A DNA stretch of 64,000 nucleotides from Ralstonia sp. ASV6 (GTDB lineage: Bacteria > Pseudomonadota > Gammaproteobacteria > Burkholderiales > Burkholderiaceae). The stretch lies in assembly GCF_016429285.1 (NCBI RefSeq), contig NZ_JAELUI010000003.1, positions 20,122 to 84,121 on the forward strand, in the 5' to 3' direction. Under the pieces are notes generated by a model. That model had not been told where the DNA came from. It saw only the letters and a list, made by a program, of their open reading frames with translations, and did not search any database. Each line of letters starts with the position of its first letter. Within the stretch, counting starts at the first letter, position 1. The translations under genes were made by a program, and so were the position numbers. Below are positions 9,452-17,168 of this stretch, one piece after another.

Positions 9452-9883
9452 TCACTGCCTGAACTGCACGTTGACGATGGTGGAGTTCTGGATCAGCACG
9501 TTCGCTCCGGTGTTCTGGATGACCGTGGGGATCCCGGCAGCGTTGGCGAACGAGCCACCGCCCACGATGTTCGAACCCGTCGCCACGTTGACTGCGGTGT
9601 CGTTGCTCACCGTGCCGGACAGCCGTGCATCGTTGACGGTCTGGTACAGGTCCTGCGTCCCACCGCGATAGCCTTCAAGCTTGTCTGCATCGATCGCGTG
9701 ACCAAACCCAGGCACCGACGCGGGCGCGGCGACCGGGGGACGCACCGCTTCCACGTTGGCTGTCTGAAGATCGTTCGCGACCGGCGCATCCTCCGCTGCC
9801 GTCACCGCCGTTGCCGGCAACACCACCAGGCCGCACGCCAGGAGCCATGCCGCCCATCCTGCTGCTGTTCTGTCGGATCGCAT
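9452..9883 (-). CDS. small secreted protein with L-E-G-Y-R-G-G motif, putative C39-processed component
   Basis: A 143-aa protein of no family I can name. A signal peptide covers about residues 1-29 (LPATAVTAA). A 45-residue Pro/Ala-rich spacer leads to DADKLEGYRGG (65-75). The remaining 68 residues are Asn/Thr/Val/Gly-rich and beta-prone (TVSNDTAVNVATGSNIVGGG, VIQNTGANVLIQNSTIVNVQ). It has no cysteine after the signal peptide. The layout copies that of the protein at 8122-8679: signal, spacer, R-G-G, then an Asn-rich mature part. The C39 peptidase gene lies immediately downstream. Start ATG 9883 is preceded by GGGAG. Inferred role: minor subunit or nucleator of a secreted fibre. Confidence 0.7.
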   Translation of the reverse strand: MRSDRTAAGWAAWLLACGLVVLPATAVTAAEDAPVANDLQTANVEAVRPPVAAPASVPGFGHAIDADKLEGYRGGTQDLYQTVNDARLSGTVSNDTAVNVATGSNIVGGGSFANAAGIPTVIQNTGANVLIQNSTIVNVQFRQ

Positions 9884-9921
9884 CGAATATCTCCCAGATG
9901 CCCCAACCGCGGTTCCGACGG

Positions 9922-9950
9922 GGGCCGGACCTGGTTGCCCGGTCCGGCCC
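9922..9950. repeat. perfect 10-bp inverted repeat between two genes of the Fap-like group
   Basis: GGGCCGGACC and GGTCCGGCCC are separated by 9 nt, between the Gly-rich gene (ends 10009) and the small-protein gene (starts 9883). There is no T-run on either side, so it is more likely an mRNA-stabilising or partially terminating hairpin than a full terminator. It could set the ratio of major to minor components. Confidence 0.6.
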
Positions 9951-10008
9951 TGTCAGCCGTCGCTACCAACGTAGCGGCGGTACTTCCCCGCTCAAGCCTG
10001 ATGCCGGT

Positions 10009-11310
10009 TCAGTGGCCGACATTCAGGTTGGCCTGCACATTGACGCTTTGTTGGATGAGAGAAGCAAAGCCGCTGTTTTGGTTTGCGATCATCACCCCGG
10101 CAGCCGACTGGCCGACGCTGGTCATGGCATTGGACATGTTGAACGTGCCCGCATCCACCGCCACCGTACCGCCAGCACCACCTGTACCGCCGACTGCGCC
10201 ATTGCCAACGCCACCGTTGCCAGTGCCACCGGCACCGCCTGCTGCACCCACCGCGCCCATTGCGCCCGCAGCACCGTTGCCGGCCATGGACGTAGCTGAG
10301 CCATTGGTTGCGCTGCCGTTGGTTGCGCCGCCACCTGCACCGCCGTTGCCTGCAAGGTTGGTTGCCGCGCCACCTGCTGCGCCTGCGCCGCCTGTGCTGG
10401 TGCCGGTTGCTGTGCTGGTACCAGAGCCTGCACCGCCGGTGGCCGTTGACGCACCGCTGGTGCCCGTCCCGCCGGCAGCACCGGCGCCACCTGTCGCAGT
10501 GGCTGCGCCACCGGTTGCCGTACCGCCACCGTGGTGATTGCCGGCATTGCCACCGGTTGAGCCCGCGCCACCGCCACCACCACCGCTGCCACCACCAGCT
10601 GCGCTGCCAGCCCCTGCCAAGCCACCCAGGCCTGCACCAAGGCTGGCCGACAGCGTGCCGGAGGCACCGCCTGCACCGCCTGCGCCGGCATTGCCATGGG
10701 CATTACCGCCATCGCCAGCACTGCCGGCAGTTGCGCTGCCGTTGGTCGCGCTGCCGTTCGTGACGTTGCCCGAGCTGCCGCCCGAACCGCCGCCGCCGCC
10801 TGCACCGCCCGCGCCACCGTTGCCGCCGCCGCCGCCCATGCCAACGCCGCCAGTACCGCGGCCACCACGGCCGCCAGCGCCGCCGTTGGCAGAGCCGCCG
10901 TTATTGGTAGCGATGTTGCCGATGCCAGATACGCTGAGGTTGGTCACCGTGCCTTCCAGCTTGGAGATGGCAATGGCTTTGCTGGAGTTGAAGGCATCGC
11001 TGAAGGTTGCGGTTGAAGTGCTGCCATTGTTGGCAGCCGCGGTGCCGTAGCCGGAGGCAGTGGAAGCACCGCTGTTGTCGCGGTCGTTGCCTTGGCTTTG
11101 GTTGTTGTGTTGATTGGAATTGTCAGTCGCTTTGGTTTTCGTGTGGGTACTGCTGTCCGTGCTGGTTGTGGTCGTGGTGTTGGTGATGGTGGACGTGTTG
11201 GTCTGGGTCTGAGTCCCCGGGCCTGACGCCGAATTCCCGATATCAGCCAGTGCAACGCCTGAGACCCCCAATCCCATGGCGATCGCGGTGGCCAGTAAGG
11301 TCTTCTTCAT
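10009..11310 (-). CDS. secreted Gly/Ala-rich low-complexity protein, candidate major amyloid/adhesin subunit
   Basis: A 433-aa protein. Residues 1-22 are a clear signal peptide (MKKTLLATAI...GVALA-D). Residues 23-105 are Ser/Thr/Asn/Gln-rich. At about 106-135 lies a non-repetitive beta segment (NSSKAIAISKLEGTVTNLSV). Residues ~137-385 are Gly/Ala/Asn low complexity resembling PE_PGRS or spidroin sequence, with NGSATNGSAT occurring twice. The last 42 residues (392-433) return to a curlin-like Q/N pattern (SVGQSAAGVMIANQNSGFAS, LIQQSVNVQANL). There is no cysteine and no C-terminal anchor. The start is ATG 11310, with GGAG at the right spacing; a frame extending upstream to 11601 is not needed. 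In this context it is the likely exported fibre subunit; that role is inference. Confidence 0.75.
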   Translation of the reverse strand: MKKTLLATAIAMGLGVSGVALADIGNSASGPGTQTQTNTSTITNTTTTTSTDSSTHTKTKATDNSNQHNNQSQGNDRDNSGASTASGYGTAAANNGSTSTATFSDAFNSSKAIAISKLEGTVTNLSVSGIGNIATNNGGSANGGAGGRGGRGTGGVGMGGGGGNGGAGGAGGGGGSGGSSGNVTNGSATNGSATAGSAGDGGNAHGNAGAGGAGGASGTLSASLGAGLGGLAGAGSAAGGGSGGGGGGAGSTGGNAGNHHGGGTATGGAATATGGAGAAGGTGTSGASTATGGAGSGTSTATGTSTGGAGAAGGAATNLAGNGGAGGGATNGSATNGSATSMAGNGAAGAMGAVGAAGGAGGTGNGGVGNGAVGGTGGAGGTVAVDAGTFNMSNAMTSVGQSAAGVMIANQNSGFASLIQQSVNVQANLNVGH

Positions 11311-11418
11311 AACGCACTCCATAAAGTTGAGAGGGGCGGTTGGAAGCGCAGCCGATGGGGCCCCTGCGCTCTGCCTGTGGGAAAAAAAAACATCACCCAC
11401 CCCGGGGGGCGCTGATCG

Positions 11419-11433
11419 CATATTCAGTGCCAT
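11419..11433 (-). promoter_or_regulatory. candidate sigma-54 (RpoN) promoter for the Gly-rich/Fap-like group
   Basis: On the minus strand this reads TGGCAC-TGAAT-ATGC, against the consensus TGGCAC-N5-TTGC: the -24 half is perfect, the -12 half differs in one base, and the GG/GC spacing is exact. Transcription would start near 11408, leaving a leader of about 98 nt. rpoN itself is in this window. No enhancer-binding site is proven. Confidence 0.45.
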
Positions 11434-11539
11434 CTGCTCGCGCGACTGCTCACCGCATCGCCGGAGAATTGAAAACACTGTGAAATCAATGGCTGGCGCA
11501 CGCAGCGCGTGGCCGATCAAATGGAATCGTGCCAAGGCA

Positions 11540-11555
11540 TACTCTTTTTGGAGTA
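11540..11555. repeat. palindrome TACTC-N6-GAGTA
   Basis: A small perfect dyad about 105 bp upstream of the candidate sigma-54 promoter, a plausible distance for an activator site. With 5-bp arms it could be chance. Confidence 0.3.
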
Positions 11556-11571
11556 GCTGTTCGTCCGATCT

Positions 11572-11603
11572 GGTTGCAGTGCTGAAACAGCAAAATTGCA
11601 ACC
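11572..11603. repeat. nested inverted repeat
   Basis: An outer 7-bp pair GGTTGCA/TGCAACC encloses an inner 5-bp pair TGCTG/CAGCA with a 3-nt loop. It lies about 140 bp upstream of the candidate sigma-54 promoter. It may be an operator or enhancer site, or a small RNA hairpin. Confidence 0.4.
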
Positions 11604-11925
11604 GCGGCGCCAGCGCTGTTCTGCCATTGGGCCAAGACCAAGAACTGGCCCGCAGATTGCGCTCACGCGGGTGTTCGAGTGCGCCCGCTTTCAGGGTGTT
11701 TCAACATGGATACATCGGCGCATCAAGGCTCACATTGCGCGAGCCGACGTTGATCAGGAGCGTGCATCCCGTCACGCACGTTGCAACGGAATTGACACGT
11801 GATCGCGAAGAGGTGCAGCAATGCGCCAGGCATGCGCGGCGCTTTCCTGCGAGTGCCCCCTATCGGCAAGACGCATGCGGCGTCGGCGTTTCGCTTTTCA
11901 CGTTCCACCTCGGGCGGACACGCGC

Positions 11926-11975
11926 AAAAGAATGCGCACGGCAAACATCGTCATGGCAACGACATGCCGTGCGCA
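11926..11975 (-). terminator. probable terminator of the acyl-CoA ligase gene
   Basis: A perfect 11-bp inverted repeat (TGCGCACGGCA / TGCCGTGCGCA, 11933-11943 and 11965-11975) is followed on the minus strand by ATTCTTTT. The 21-nt loop is longer than usual. Confidence 0.6.
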
Positions 11976-12017
11976 ACCGGTTCGCATTTCAGCGGAGAAA
12001 CCGCGCGCAGCGTCTGT

Positions 12018-13745
12018 TCATGCCGTTTGTGCGACGGTCAGCTTGAGCTCGTCGATCATGCGGTCACGCATGACGAACTTCTGCACCTTGCCAGTGACCG
12101 TCATCGGCATCTCGGTGACAAAGCGGATGTAGCGCGGGACCTTGTAGTGCGCGATCTGGCCTTTGCAGAATTCGCGAATCTCATCTTCCGTGGCCTGCTG
12201 GCCCGGTTTGAGCACAATCCACGCGCACACCTCTTCACCGTACTTCTGGTCGGGCACGCCAAACACGTTGACGGCCTGCACCTTCGGGTGGCGGAAGAGG
12301 AACTCTTCGATCTCGCGCGGGTACACATTCTCGCCACCGCGAATGAGCATGTCCTTCACGCGGCCGACGATGTTGCAGTAGCCCTCGGCATCAAAGGTGG
12401 CCAGATCGCCCGTGCGCATCCAGCCGTCGTGGATGGAGTCGGCGGTCTTGGCTTCGTCATCCCAGTAGCCAAGCATGACCGAATAGCCCTTGGTCCAGAG
12501 CTCGCCCTTCTCGCCCACCGGTACGGTGTCGCCCACACCATCCACCAGCTTGACCTGCAGATGCGGCTGAATGCGGCCAACGGTGGTCACGCGCTTGTCG
12601 AGCGGGTCCGTCACGGCGCTCTGGAACGACACGGGGCTCGTCTCCGTCATGCCATACGCGATGGTGACTTCGCGCAGGTTCAGCTCTGACACCACGCGCT
12701 TCATCACCTCGATCGGGCACGGCGATCCGGCCATGATGCCGCCACGCAGGCTCGATACGTCAAAGGTCTTGAAGTCCGGATGATCGAGCTGCGCAATGAA
12801 CATGGTCGGCACGCCGTGCAGTTGCGTGCAGCGTTCTTCCGCCACGGCGCGCAGCGTGGCGAGCGGGTCAAAAGCCTCCCCCGGGAACACCATGCACGCG
12901 CTGGTGGCGGTACACGTGAGCACCGACATGACCATGCCGAAGCAGTGGTACAGCGGCACGGGAATGCACAGTCGGTCGCCGGCCTGCAGGTTCATCGCCA
13001 TGGCAACAAAGCGCGCGTTGTTGACCACGTTCATGTGCGTGAGCGTGGCGCCCTTGGGCGCACCCGTGGTGCCGCTGGTGAACTGGATGTTGATCGCGTC
13101 GTCGGGCGACAGCGTGGCGGTAATCGCATCCAACGCATCAACGGATACGCCGCCTTTGTCATCTACGCCACGCGCAATCACGTCGGCAAAGTTGATCATG
13201 CCGGGCGTCACAGCCTCGCCCATCCGGATGACCCAGCGCAGCGCGGGCAGCTTGGCGGCGTTCAATGCCCCGGGCTGTGCGCTCGCCAGCTCGGGGGCGA
13301 GCGTTTGCAGCATCTCCAGGTAGCGCGAGGTCTTGAACGCCTCGGCCGCCACGATGGCCTTGCAGCCGACTTTGTTGAGCGCGTATTCCAGCTCCGAGAG
13401 CCGGTACGCCGGATTGATGTTGACGAGGATGAGCCCCAGGCGTGCCGTCGCAAACTGCGTGAGCACCCATTCATAGCGGTTGGGCGACCAGATGCCGATG
13501 CGGTCGCCCCGCTCCAGCCCCAGCGCATGCAGGCCAGCGGCCAGCGCATCGACCTGCGCGGCAAAATCGCGCCACGTCCAGCGCACACCCTGCTCGCGAA
13601 ACACCACCGCCTCCGCGTCGGGGTAACGCTTCACCGTCGCTTCCAGCAACGCGGGCACTGTCACGTGCGCAAGCGGCACTTCCGTATCCCCCACCACGTA
13701 CGACATGCCGTTGTGTGGACGCGGGTCGAAACCTTCACCAGCCAT
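12018..13745 (-). CDS. acyl-CoA synthetase (AMP-forming), medium/long-chain fatty-acyl type
   Basis: A 575-aa ANL-superfamily enzyme that activates carboxylic acids with ATP and CoA. Signatures in order: the P-loop-like [16 protein letters not shown] near residue 210, the adenylate-binding [12 protein letters not shown] near 360, [10 protein letters not shown] near 440, and the C-terminal lysine motif [12 protein letters not shown] near 555. The overall sequence ([21 protein letters not shown]) fits the fatty-acyl-CoA synthases used in beta-oxidation; substrate chain length cannot be read. GGAGGAG precedes ATG 13745. It is divergent from gluconokinase across a 222-bp gap. Family very sure, substrate not. 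Confidence 0.9.
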   Translation of the reverse strand: MAGEGFDPRPHNGMSYVVGDTEVPLAHVTVPALLEATVKRYPDAEAVVFREQGVRWTWRDFAAQVDALAAGLHALGLERGDRIGIWSPNRYEWVLTQFATARLGLILVNINPAYRLSELEYALNKVGCKAIVAAEAFKTSRYLEMLQTLAPELASAQPGALNAAKLPALRWVIRMGEAVTPGMINFADVIARGVDDKGGVSVDALDAITATLSPDDAINIQFTSGTTGAPKGATLTHMNVVNNARFVAMAMNLQAGDRLCIPVPLYHCFGMVMSVLTCTATSACMVFPGEAFDPLATLRAVAEERCTQLHGVPTMFIAQLDHPDFKTFDVSSLRGGIMAGSPCPIEVMKRVVSELNLREVTIAYGMTETSPVSFQSAVTDPLDKRVTTVGRIQPHLQVKLVDGVGDTVPVGEKGELWTKGYSVMLGYWDDEAKTADSIHDGWMRTGDLATFDAEGYCNIVGRVKDMLIRGGENVYPREIEEFLFRHPKVQAVNVFGVPDQKYGEEVCAWIVLKPGQQATEDEIREFCKGQIAHYKVPRYIRFVTEMPMTVTGKVQKFVMRDRMIDELKLTVAQTA

Positions 13746-13967
13746 GGACGTCTCCTCCAGTCAACGTTGGTCCTTTTGGGACCTTGTTTTGAATGATTCT
13801 TCCTACTGCGTTTGCCCGCAATTTGACGCAGCTTGACGCATTTGGCAATCCGTTCTCTGACGAACAATGACGCGGAACAATTGCTGCACCGCAGCAGCAA
13901 AAATCTGCGGCCGGTATCGTCAACGCGCTAACATGCCGGACTGACGTTTTTGCCAGTGGGAAGCGTG

Positions 13968-14477
13968 ATGATTGTTGTAGTGATGGGTGTTTCGGGTTGC
14001 GGCAAATCGACGGTGGGCCAGAAGATTGCCGAGCGTCTGGGCTGCGCCTTCCGAGATGGCGATGAGTTCCACAGCGAAGCCAACCGCGCCAAGATGCACG
14101 CCGGCATCCCGCTCAACGACGACGATCGCAAGCCCTGGCTCGAATCCATCCGCACCTACATGGACGAGACGACGAACGGCGGCGGATCGCTGGTCGTTGC
14201 TTGCTCCGCACTCAAGCAGCGCTACCGCGACGTGCTGCGCGGCAAGACCGGCAACACCGAGTTCGTCTACCTGAAGGGCGACTTCGATCTGCTGCAAGGC
14301 CGCCTGGCTGCCCGCAAAGACCACTTCTTCAACCCAAATCTGCTGCGCAGCCAGTTTGACGCGCTGGAAGAGCCGACTGACGCCATCGTCGTCAACATTG
14401 CCCTGCCGCCCGAGAGCATCGTCGATGAGGCTGTCACGCAACTGCAGACACGCGCAACACATCGCCCCGCGGCCTGA
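13968..14477 (+). CDS. gntK: gluconokinase, GntK/IdnK family
   Basis: The 169-aa product is a P-loop kinase that phosphorylates D-gluconate to 6-phosphogluconate. The Walker A motif GVSGCGKST lies at residues 7-15, then the substrate-binding DGDEFHSEANRAKMHAGIPL and the PWL motif (RKPWLESI). Length is typical. The start is ATG 13968 (MIVVVMGVSGCGKST); an earlier in-frame ATG at 13950 would add six residues. No gluconate transporter or Entner-Doudoroff gene is next to it. The upstream gap contains repeated TGACGCA words (around 13824-13871) that might be regulator contacts. Confidence 0.92.
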   Translation: MIVVVMGVSGCGKSTVGQKIAERLGCAFRDGDEFHSEANRAKMHAGIPLNDDDRKPWLESIRTYMDETTNGGGSLVVACSALKQRYRDVLRGKTGNTEFVYLKGDFDLLQGRLAARKDHFFNPNLLRSQFDALEEPTDAIVVNIALPPESIVDEAVTQLQTRATHRPAA

Positions 14478-14489
14478 CCCTCGGGCGCG

Positions 14490-15302
14490 CTAGCTGCGCA
14501 CAAGCTGCTGTAGCACGGCTTGCACTGCGCCGTTGCAGACTCGGCTCATGCGGTCCTGCTCTTGCGGCGTATCGATCTGTTCGTGCGCCTGCAAGCCCAG
14601 TTGGATGAGCGACTGCGCGCGCGGCAGCCAGTGACGCGTCAACTGTGTCTCCAACTCGGCTGCAATGCGATCCGGATCGCCAAAGTACAGCCGCCCGCCG
14701 TATTCGCGCTGGATCTCCTTGCGGATCACCTCTGCTGCACGCGGCAGCACGGCGCGGTTGACGGCCACGTGGCGCAGCTCGTGCTCGCGGATGGCGTTGT
14801 AGGCGCAGCTGCCGGGCGCGAACTCACGCGCCACCGTCACGCGAAAATCACTGAGGATCAACTCCACATCCACCGAGGGCCGCAGGCACGTGGTGGGCGG
14901 TTGGGTCGGCAGCGCGATGTAGTGCGTGGTGACGTCAAACTGCGCACCGAGCGTGGCGTAGGTTTTGCCCAGTACACGGGCGGCACGGTCGTAAGGCGGT
15001 GCCTCGGCAGTGAGCTGGCTGACGGAACGGTCATTGGTGAACGTCAACGGTGTTTCATTCGCGTGCACCGTCACGCTCATCGGCCCGAGCTTTTCGTCGC
15101 AGATCTTCAGCCAGTAGCTCTTGGGGGCCGATGCGCTGACCGGCGTGGCAGTCCCGACCATCTGTCCGCTGCCAGCTGCCGCGGCAACGGTCTCAATGGG
15201 CGCAAACCGGACATCGGCCAACCGCGCACGGTAATGCCGCGTCCACACACCCGCGCCGGCAACGCATGCCAGCGCCAACCCCAAAACCAACACCCGACGC
15301 AT
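14490..15302 (-). CDS. predicted secreted/anchored protein with HExxH motif
   Basis: A 270-aa protein that I do not recognise by name. An N-terminal hydrophobic segment (residues 3-19) looks like a signal anchor. The exported part contains REHELRHVAVNRA, giving H-E-L-R-H at 174-178, the zinc-metallopeptidase pattern. It also has several cysteines (68, 139, 166 and one near the C-terminus) that could form disulphides. It may belong to the DUF922-like group of putative secreted Zn proteases, but a third zinc ligand is not obvious and activity is unproven. It is convergent with gluconokinase, with 12 bp between the two stops. Confidence 0.65.
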   Translation of the reverse strand: MRRVLVLGLALACVAGAGVWTRHYRARLADVRFAPIETVAAAAGSGQMVGTATPVSASAPKSYWLKICDEKLGPMSVTVHANETPLTFTNDRSVSQLTAEAPPYDRAARVLGKTYATLGAQFDVTTHYIALPTQPPTTCLRPSVDVELILSDFRVTVAREFAPGSCAYNAIREHELRHVAVNRAVLPRAAEVIRKEIQREYGGRLYFGDPDRIAAELETQLTRHWLPRAQSLIQLGLQAHEQIDTPQEQDRMSRVCNGAVQAVLQQLVRS

Positions 15303-15379
15303 GCTGGGCTCCCCGTCTGCGCTTGCCTGACTGGGGCGCGAGCATTCATGCGGGGCGACCGGTCAGTTCATTGGCAACA

Positions 15380-16342
15380 TCATGCCGGCGTCAGTTCCAC
15401 CGGTTCTTGGTTCTCATGTTGGGCGGCGACCAGTTGTCTGATCTGCTCACCCGATCGTTTGAGCGCAATGCGCGCCTCTGGAAGGAAAGGATAGAAGATC
15501 GGCCACACGTGCGGAAGCCGGCGGCCCATTTCCACCGAAACGGATACCCCGGCCGCCTGCGCGCGCTCAGCCATTCGGAGGGTGTCATCGCGCAGCACCT
15601 CGCTTGTGCTCACGTAGCAATGCAGTGGCGGCAGACCCGCAAAGTCGGCGTACAGCGGCGACACCAGCGGGTGATCCACCGGCATGCCCGAATCGCCCAG
15701 GTAGATCGTGGCGCCATAGGCCATCCACGCCCCGCGGAACATCACGTCGGAGTCATCGTTGTCGATCAGGCTCTGGCCGGTGGCGGCCAGGTCCGTCCAC
15801 GGCGAGTAGAGAATCGCGCCGGCCGGCAGAGGGTCCCCCGCATCGCGCAGCGCCACCAGCAGCGCCAGCGCCAAGCCGCCCCCCGCCGAATCGCCCGCCA
15901 CCACGATCTGCGCTGGCAGCACACCTTGCGCCAGCAACGTGCGATAGCTGGCCAGCGCGTCTTCAATGGCTGCGGGAAACGGATGCTCGGGCGCCAGGCG
16001 GTACTCCGGCACGTGCACGCGTGAGCGCGCATGCGTGGCCAGGCCGATCGTGATGGGGCGATGCGTACGGGGGCTGCAGAAGAAGTAGCCGCCGCCGTGC
16101 AGATAGAGCACCACGGGTGGTGGGTCGTCCAGCATGTCGAGGTCGGCAGGTTCGATCCACTCGCCGGTCAGGCCGCTCCTGGCAGGCACGATGCGCCAAT
16201 CCGGCGGCAACTCCACCGGCGACGGCATCTTCCGCTTCTCCGCGCCGATGCGCGTGGCAACAGGGTCAAAGGGCTCCCGCTCGGTCGGCCGCTTGATCTG
16301 CCGGCGCACTTTCCATGAGACGACCCAGTTCTGCCAACTCAT
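15380..16342 (-). CDS. alpha/beta-hydrolase, HSL-family esterase/lipase
   Basis: A 320-aa enzyme with the hormone-sensitive-lipase layout: oxyanion motif HGGGYFF near residue 84, nucleophile elbow GDSAGG near 155, an acidic residue in the STSEVLRDD region, and the catalytic histidine in LPHVWPIF near 290. Such enzymes hydrolyse short-chain esters in the cytosol. The start is set at ATG 16342 (MSWQNWVVSWKVRRQ), where family members begin; the frame stays open to 16408. It lies 100 bp from a convergent-facing TetR gene; no operon partner is clear. Natural substrate unknown. Confidence 0.88.
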   Translation of the reverse strand: MSWQNWVVSWKVRRQIKRPTEREPFDPVATRIGAEKRKMPSPVELPPDWRIVPARSGLTGEWIEPADLDMLDDPPPVVLYLHGGGYFFCSPRTHRPITIGLATHARSRVHVPEYRLAPEHPFPAAIEDALASYRTLLAQGVLPAQIVVAGDSAGGGLALALLVALRDAGDPLPAGAILYSPWTDLAATGQSLIDNDDSDVMFRGAWMAYGATIYLGDSGMPVDHPLVSPLYADFAGLPPLHCYVSTSEVLRDDTLRMAERAQAAGVSVSVEMGRRLPHVWPIFYPFLPEARIALKRSGEQIRQLVAAQHENQEPVELTPA

Positions 16343-16442
16343 CGCGCGGCCCTCAACAGCAAAATTCCAGCCTAGCGAGGATGCGTTGCCCAGACAATCG
16401 GTTCGCACCCTTGTTTGTACACAGTGTCGGCACTATGCGACA

Positions 16443-17135
16443 TCAAGCAACGTCTTGCGTGGCAGCCAAGGCAACGAGGCAGAGCCGCTCCATCTCGCCG
16501 ATCCACACGTCGGGTGCGGGTGGCGCATCGGGCAACAGCACGCGGTAACGCCGGGCGCCCCAGATGGCCAGCAGCAATGTCTGCAGCAAGGCGTCCCCGG
16601 GCCGGGTCGGCAGGTCGGCACAGGCATCCAGTGCGTGACGCCAGGCGGCGCGCAGTTCATCGAAGAAGCGCCGGTGGTGCTTGGGCTCGGCGATGCGGTC
16701 TTCGCGCATCAACATGGCGTGGTCGAAGTACGGCGGATCGAGCGCCTGATCACCGCAGGTCAGGCGCACGAGATGGCGCACGCGGTCGCGCCAAGGCAAA
16801 TCGGCACGGTCGATCACCTCGCGCTCAATGCGCCCGAGCAGCACCTCGATGGTGTGCCGCACGTAGCCGGAGAGTAGCGCCTCCTTGTTCGGGAAGTACT
16901 CGTACAGCGTGCCGACCGAGCAGCCGGCCTCCAGCGCAACAGCGCGCGTAGTGGCAGCCTGTGCCCCGTCGCGCTGCCAAATCCGAACAAACGCGTCATA
17001 GATGGCTTGTACGGTGAACTTTGCGCGGCGCTGCGACGGCCGCTTCAGCGGCTTGGCGGGGCCTGCCGGTGCAGTGTTTTCCGCCGGCGCATTTCCGAAC
17101 CCGGCGCCGGATTGCCGGCGATAGAGTGAAGCCAT
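16443..17135 (-). CDS. TetR/AcrR-family transcriptional regulator
   Basis: A 230-aa repressor with an N-terminal TetR helix-turn-helix (TTRAVALEAGCSVGTLYEYF, about residues 60-80) and a divergent ligand domain with a C-terminal region as in TetR_C members. It is divergently transcribed from the DUF2855 gene with only 33 bp between the starts, so it most likely controls that gene and itself from a shared operator. The start is ATG 17135 (MASLYRRQSG); the frame is open further upstream into the neighbour but gives no homologous sequence. Confidence 0.88.
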   Translation of the reverse strand: MASLYRRQSGAGFGNAPAENTAPAGPAKPLKRPSQRRAKFTVQAIYDAFVRIWQRDGAQAATTRAVALEAGCSVGTLYEYFPNKEALLSGYVRHTIEVLLGRIEREVIDRADLPWRDRVRHLVRLTCGDQALDPPYFDHAMLMREDRIAEPKHHRRFFDELRAAWRHALDACADLPTRPGDALLQTLLLAIWGARRYRVLLPDAPPAPDVWIGEMERLCLVALAATQDVA

Positions 17136-17168
17136 CAGCCCATCGATCCCAAAAATGAAGGAGACACC

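Larger units (their letters stand above)
11311..12017. other. 707-bp intergenic region upstream of the Gly-rich gene
   Basis: No convincing gene. It holds, from the ligase side: a terminator-like 11-bp inverted repeat (11933-11975), a nested hairpin (11572-11603), a TACTC-N6-GAGTA palindrome (11540-11555), a sigma-54-like promoter (11419-11433) and a T-run in the presumed leader (about 11381-11390, read on the minus strand). The length and number of palindromes suggest complex control of the Gly-rich gene. Confidence 0.5.

Noticed and set aside
10150..10900. Many short direct repeats, considered as a CRISPR or minisatellite array
   Set aside because: They are codon repeats of the Gly/Ala-rich core in one intact reading frame, with no regular repeat-spacer structure.
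11276..12046. A 256-codon open frame on the plus strand across the long intergenic region
   Set aside because: No ribosome site, no domain, composition unlike neighbours, and it overlaps the promoter, hairpins and terminator.
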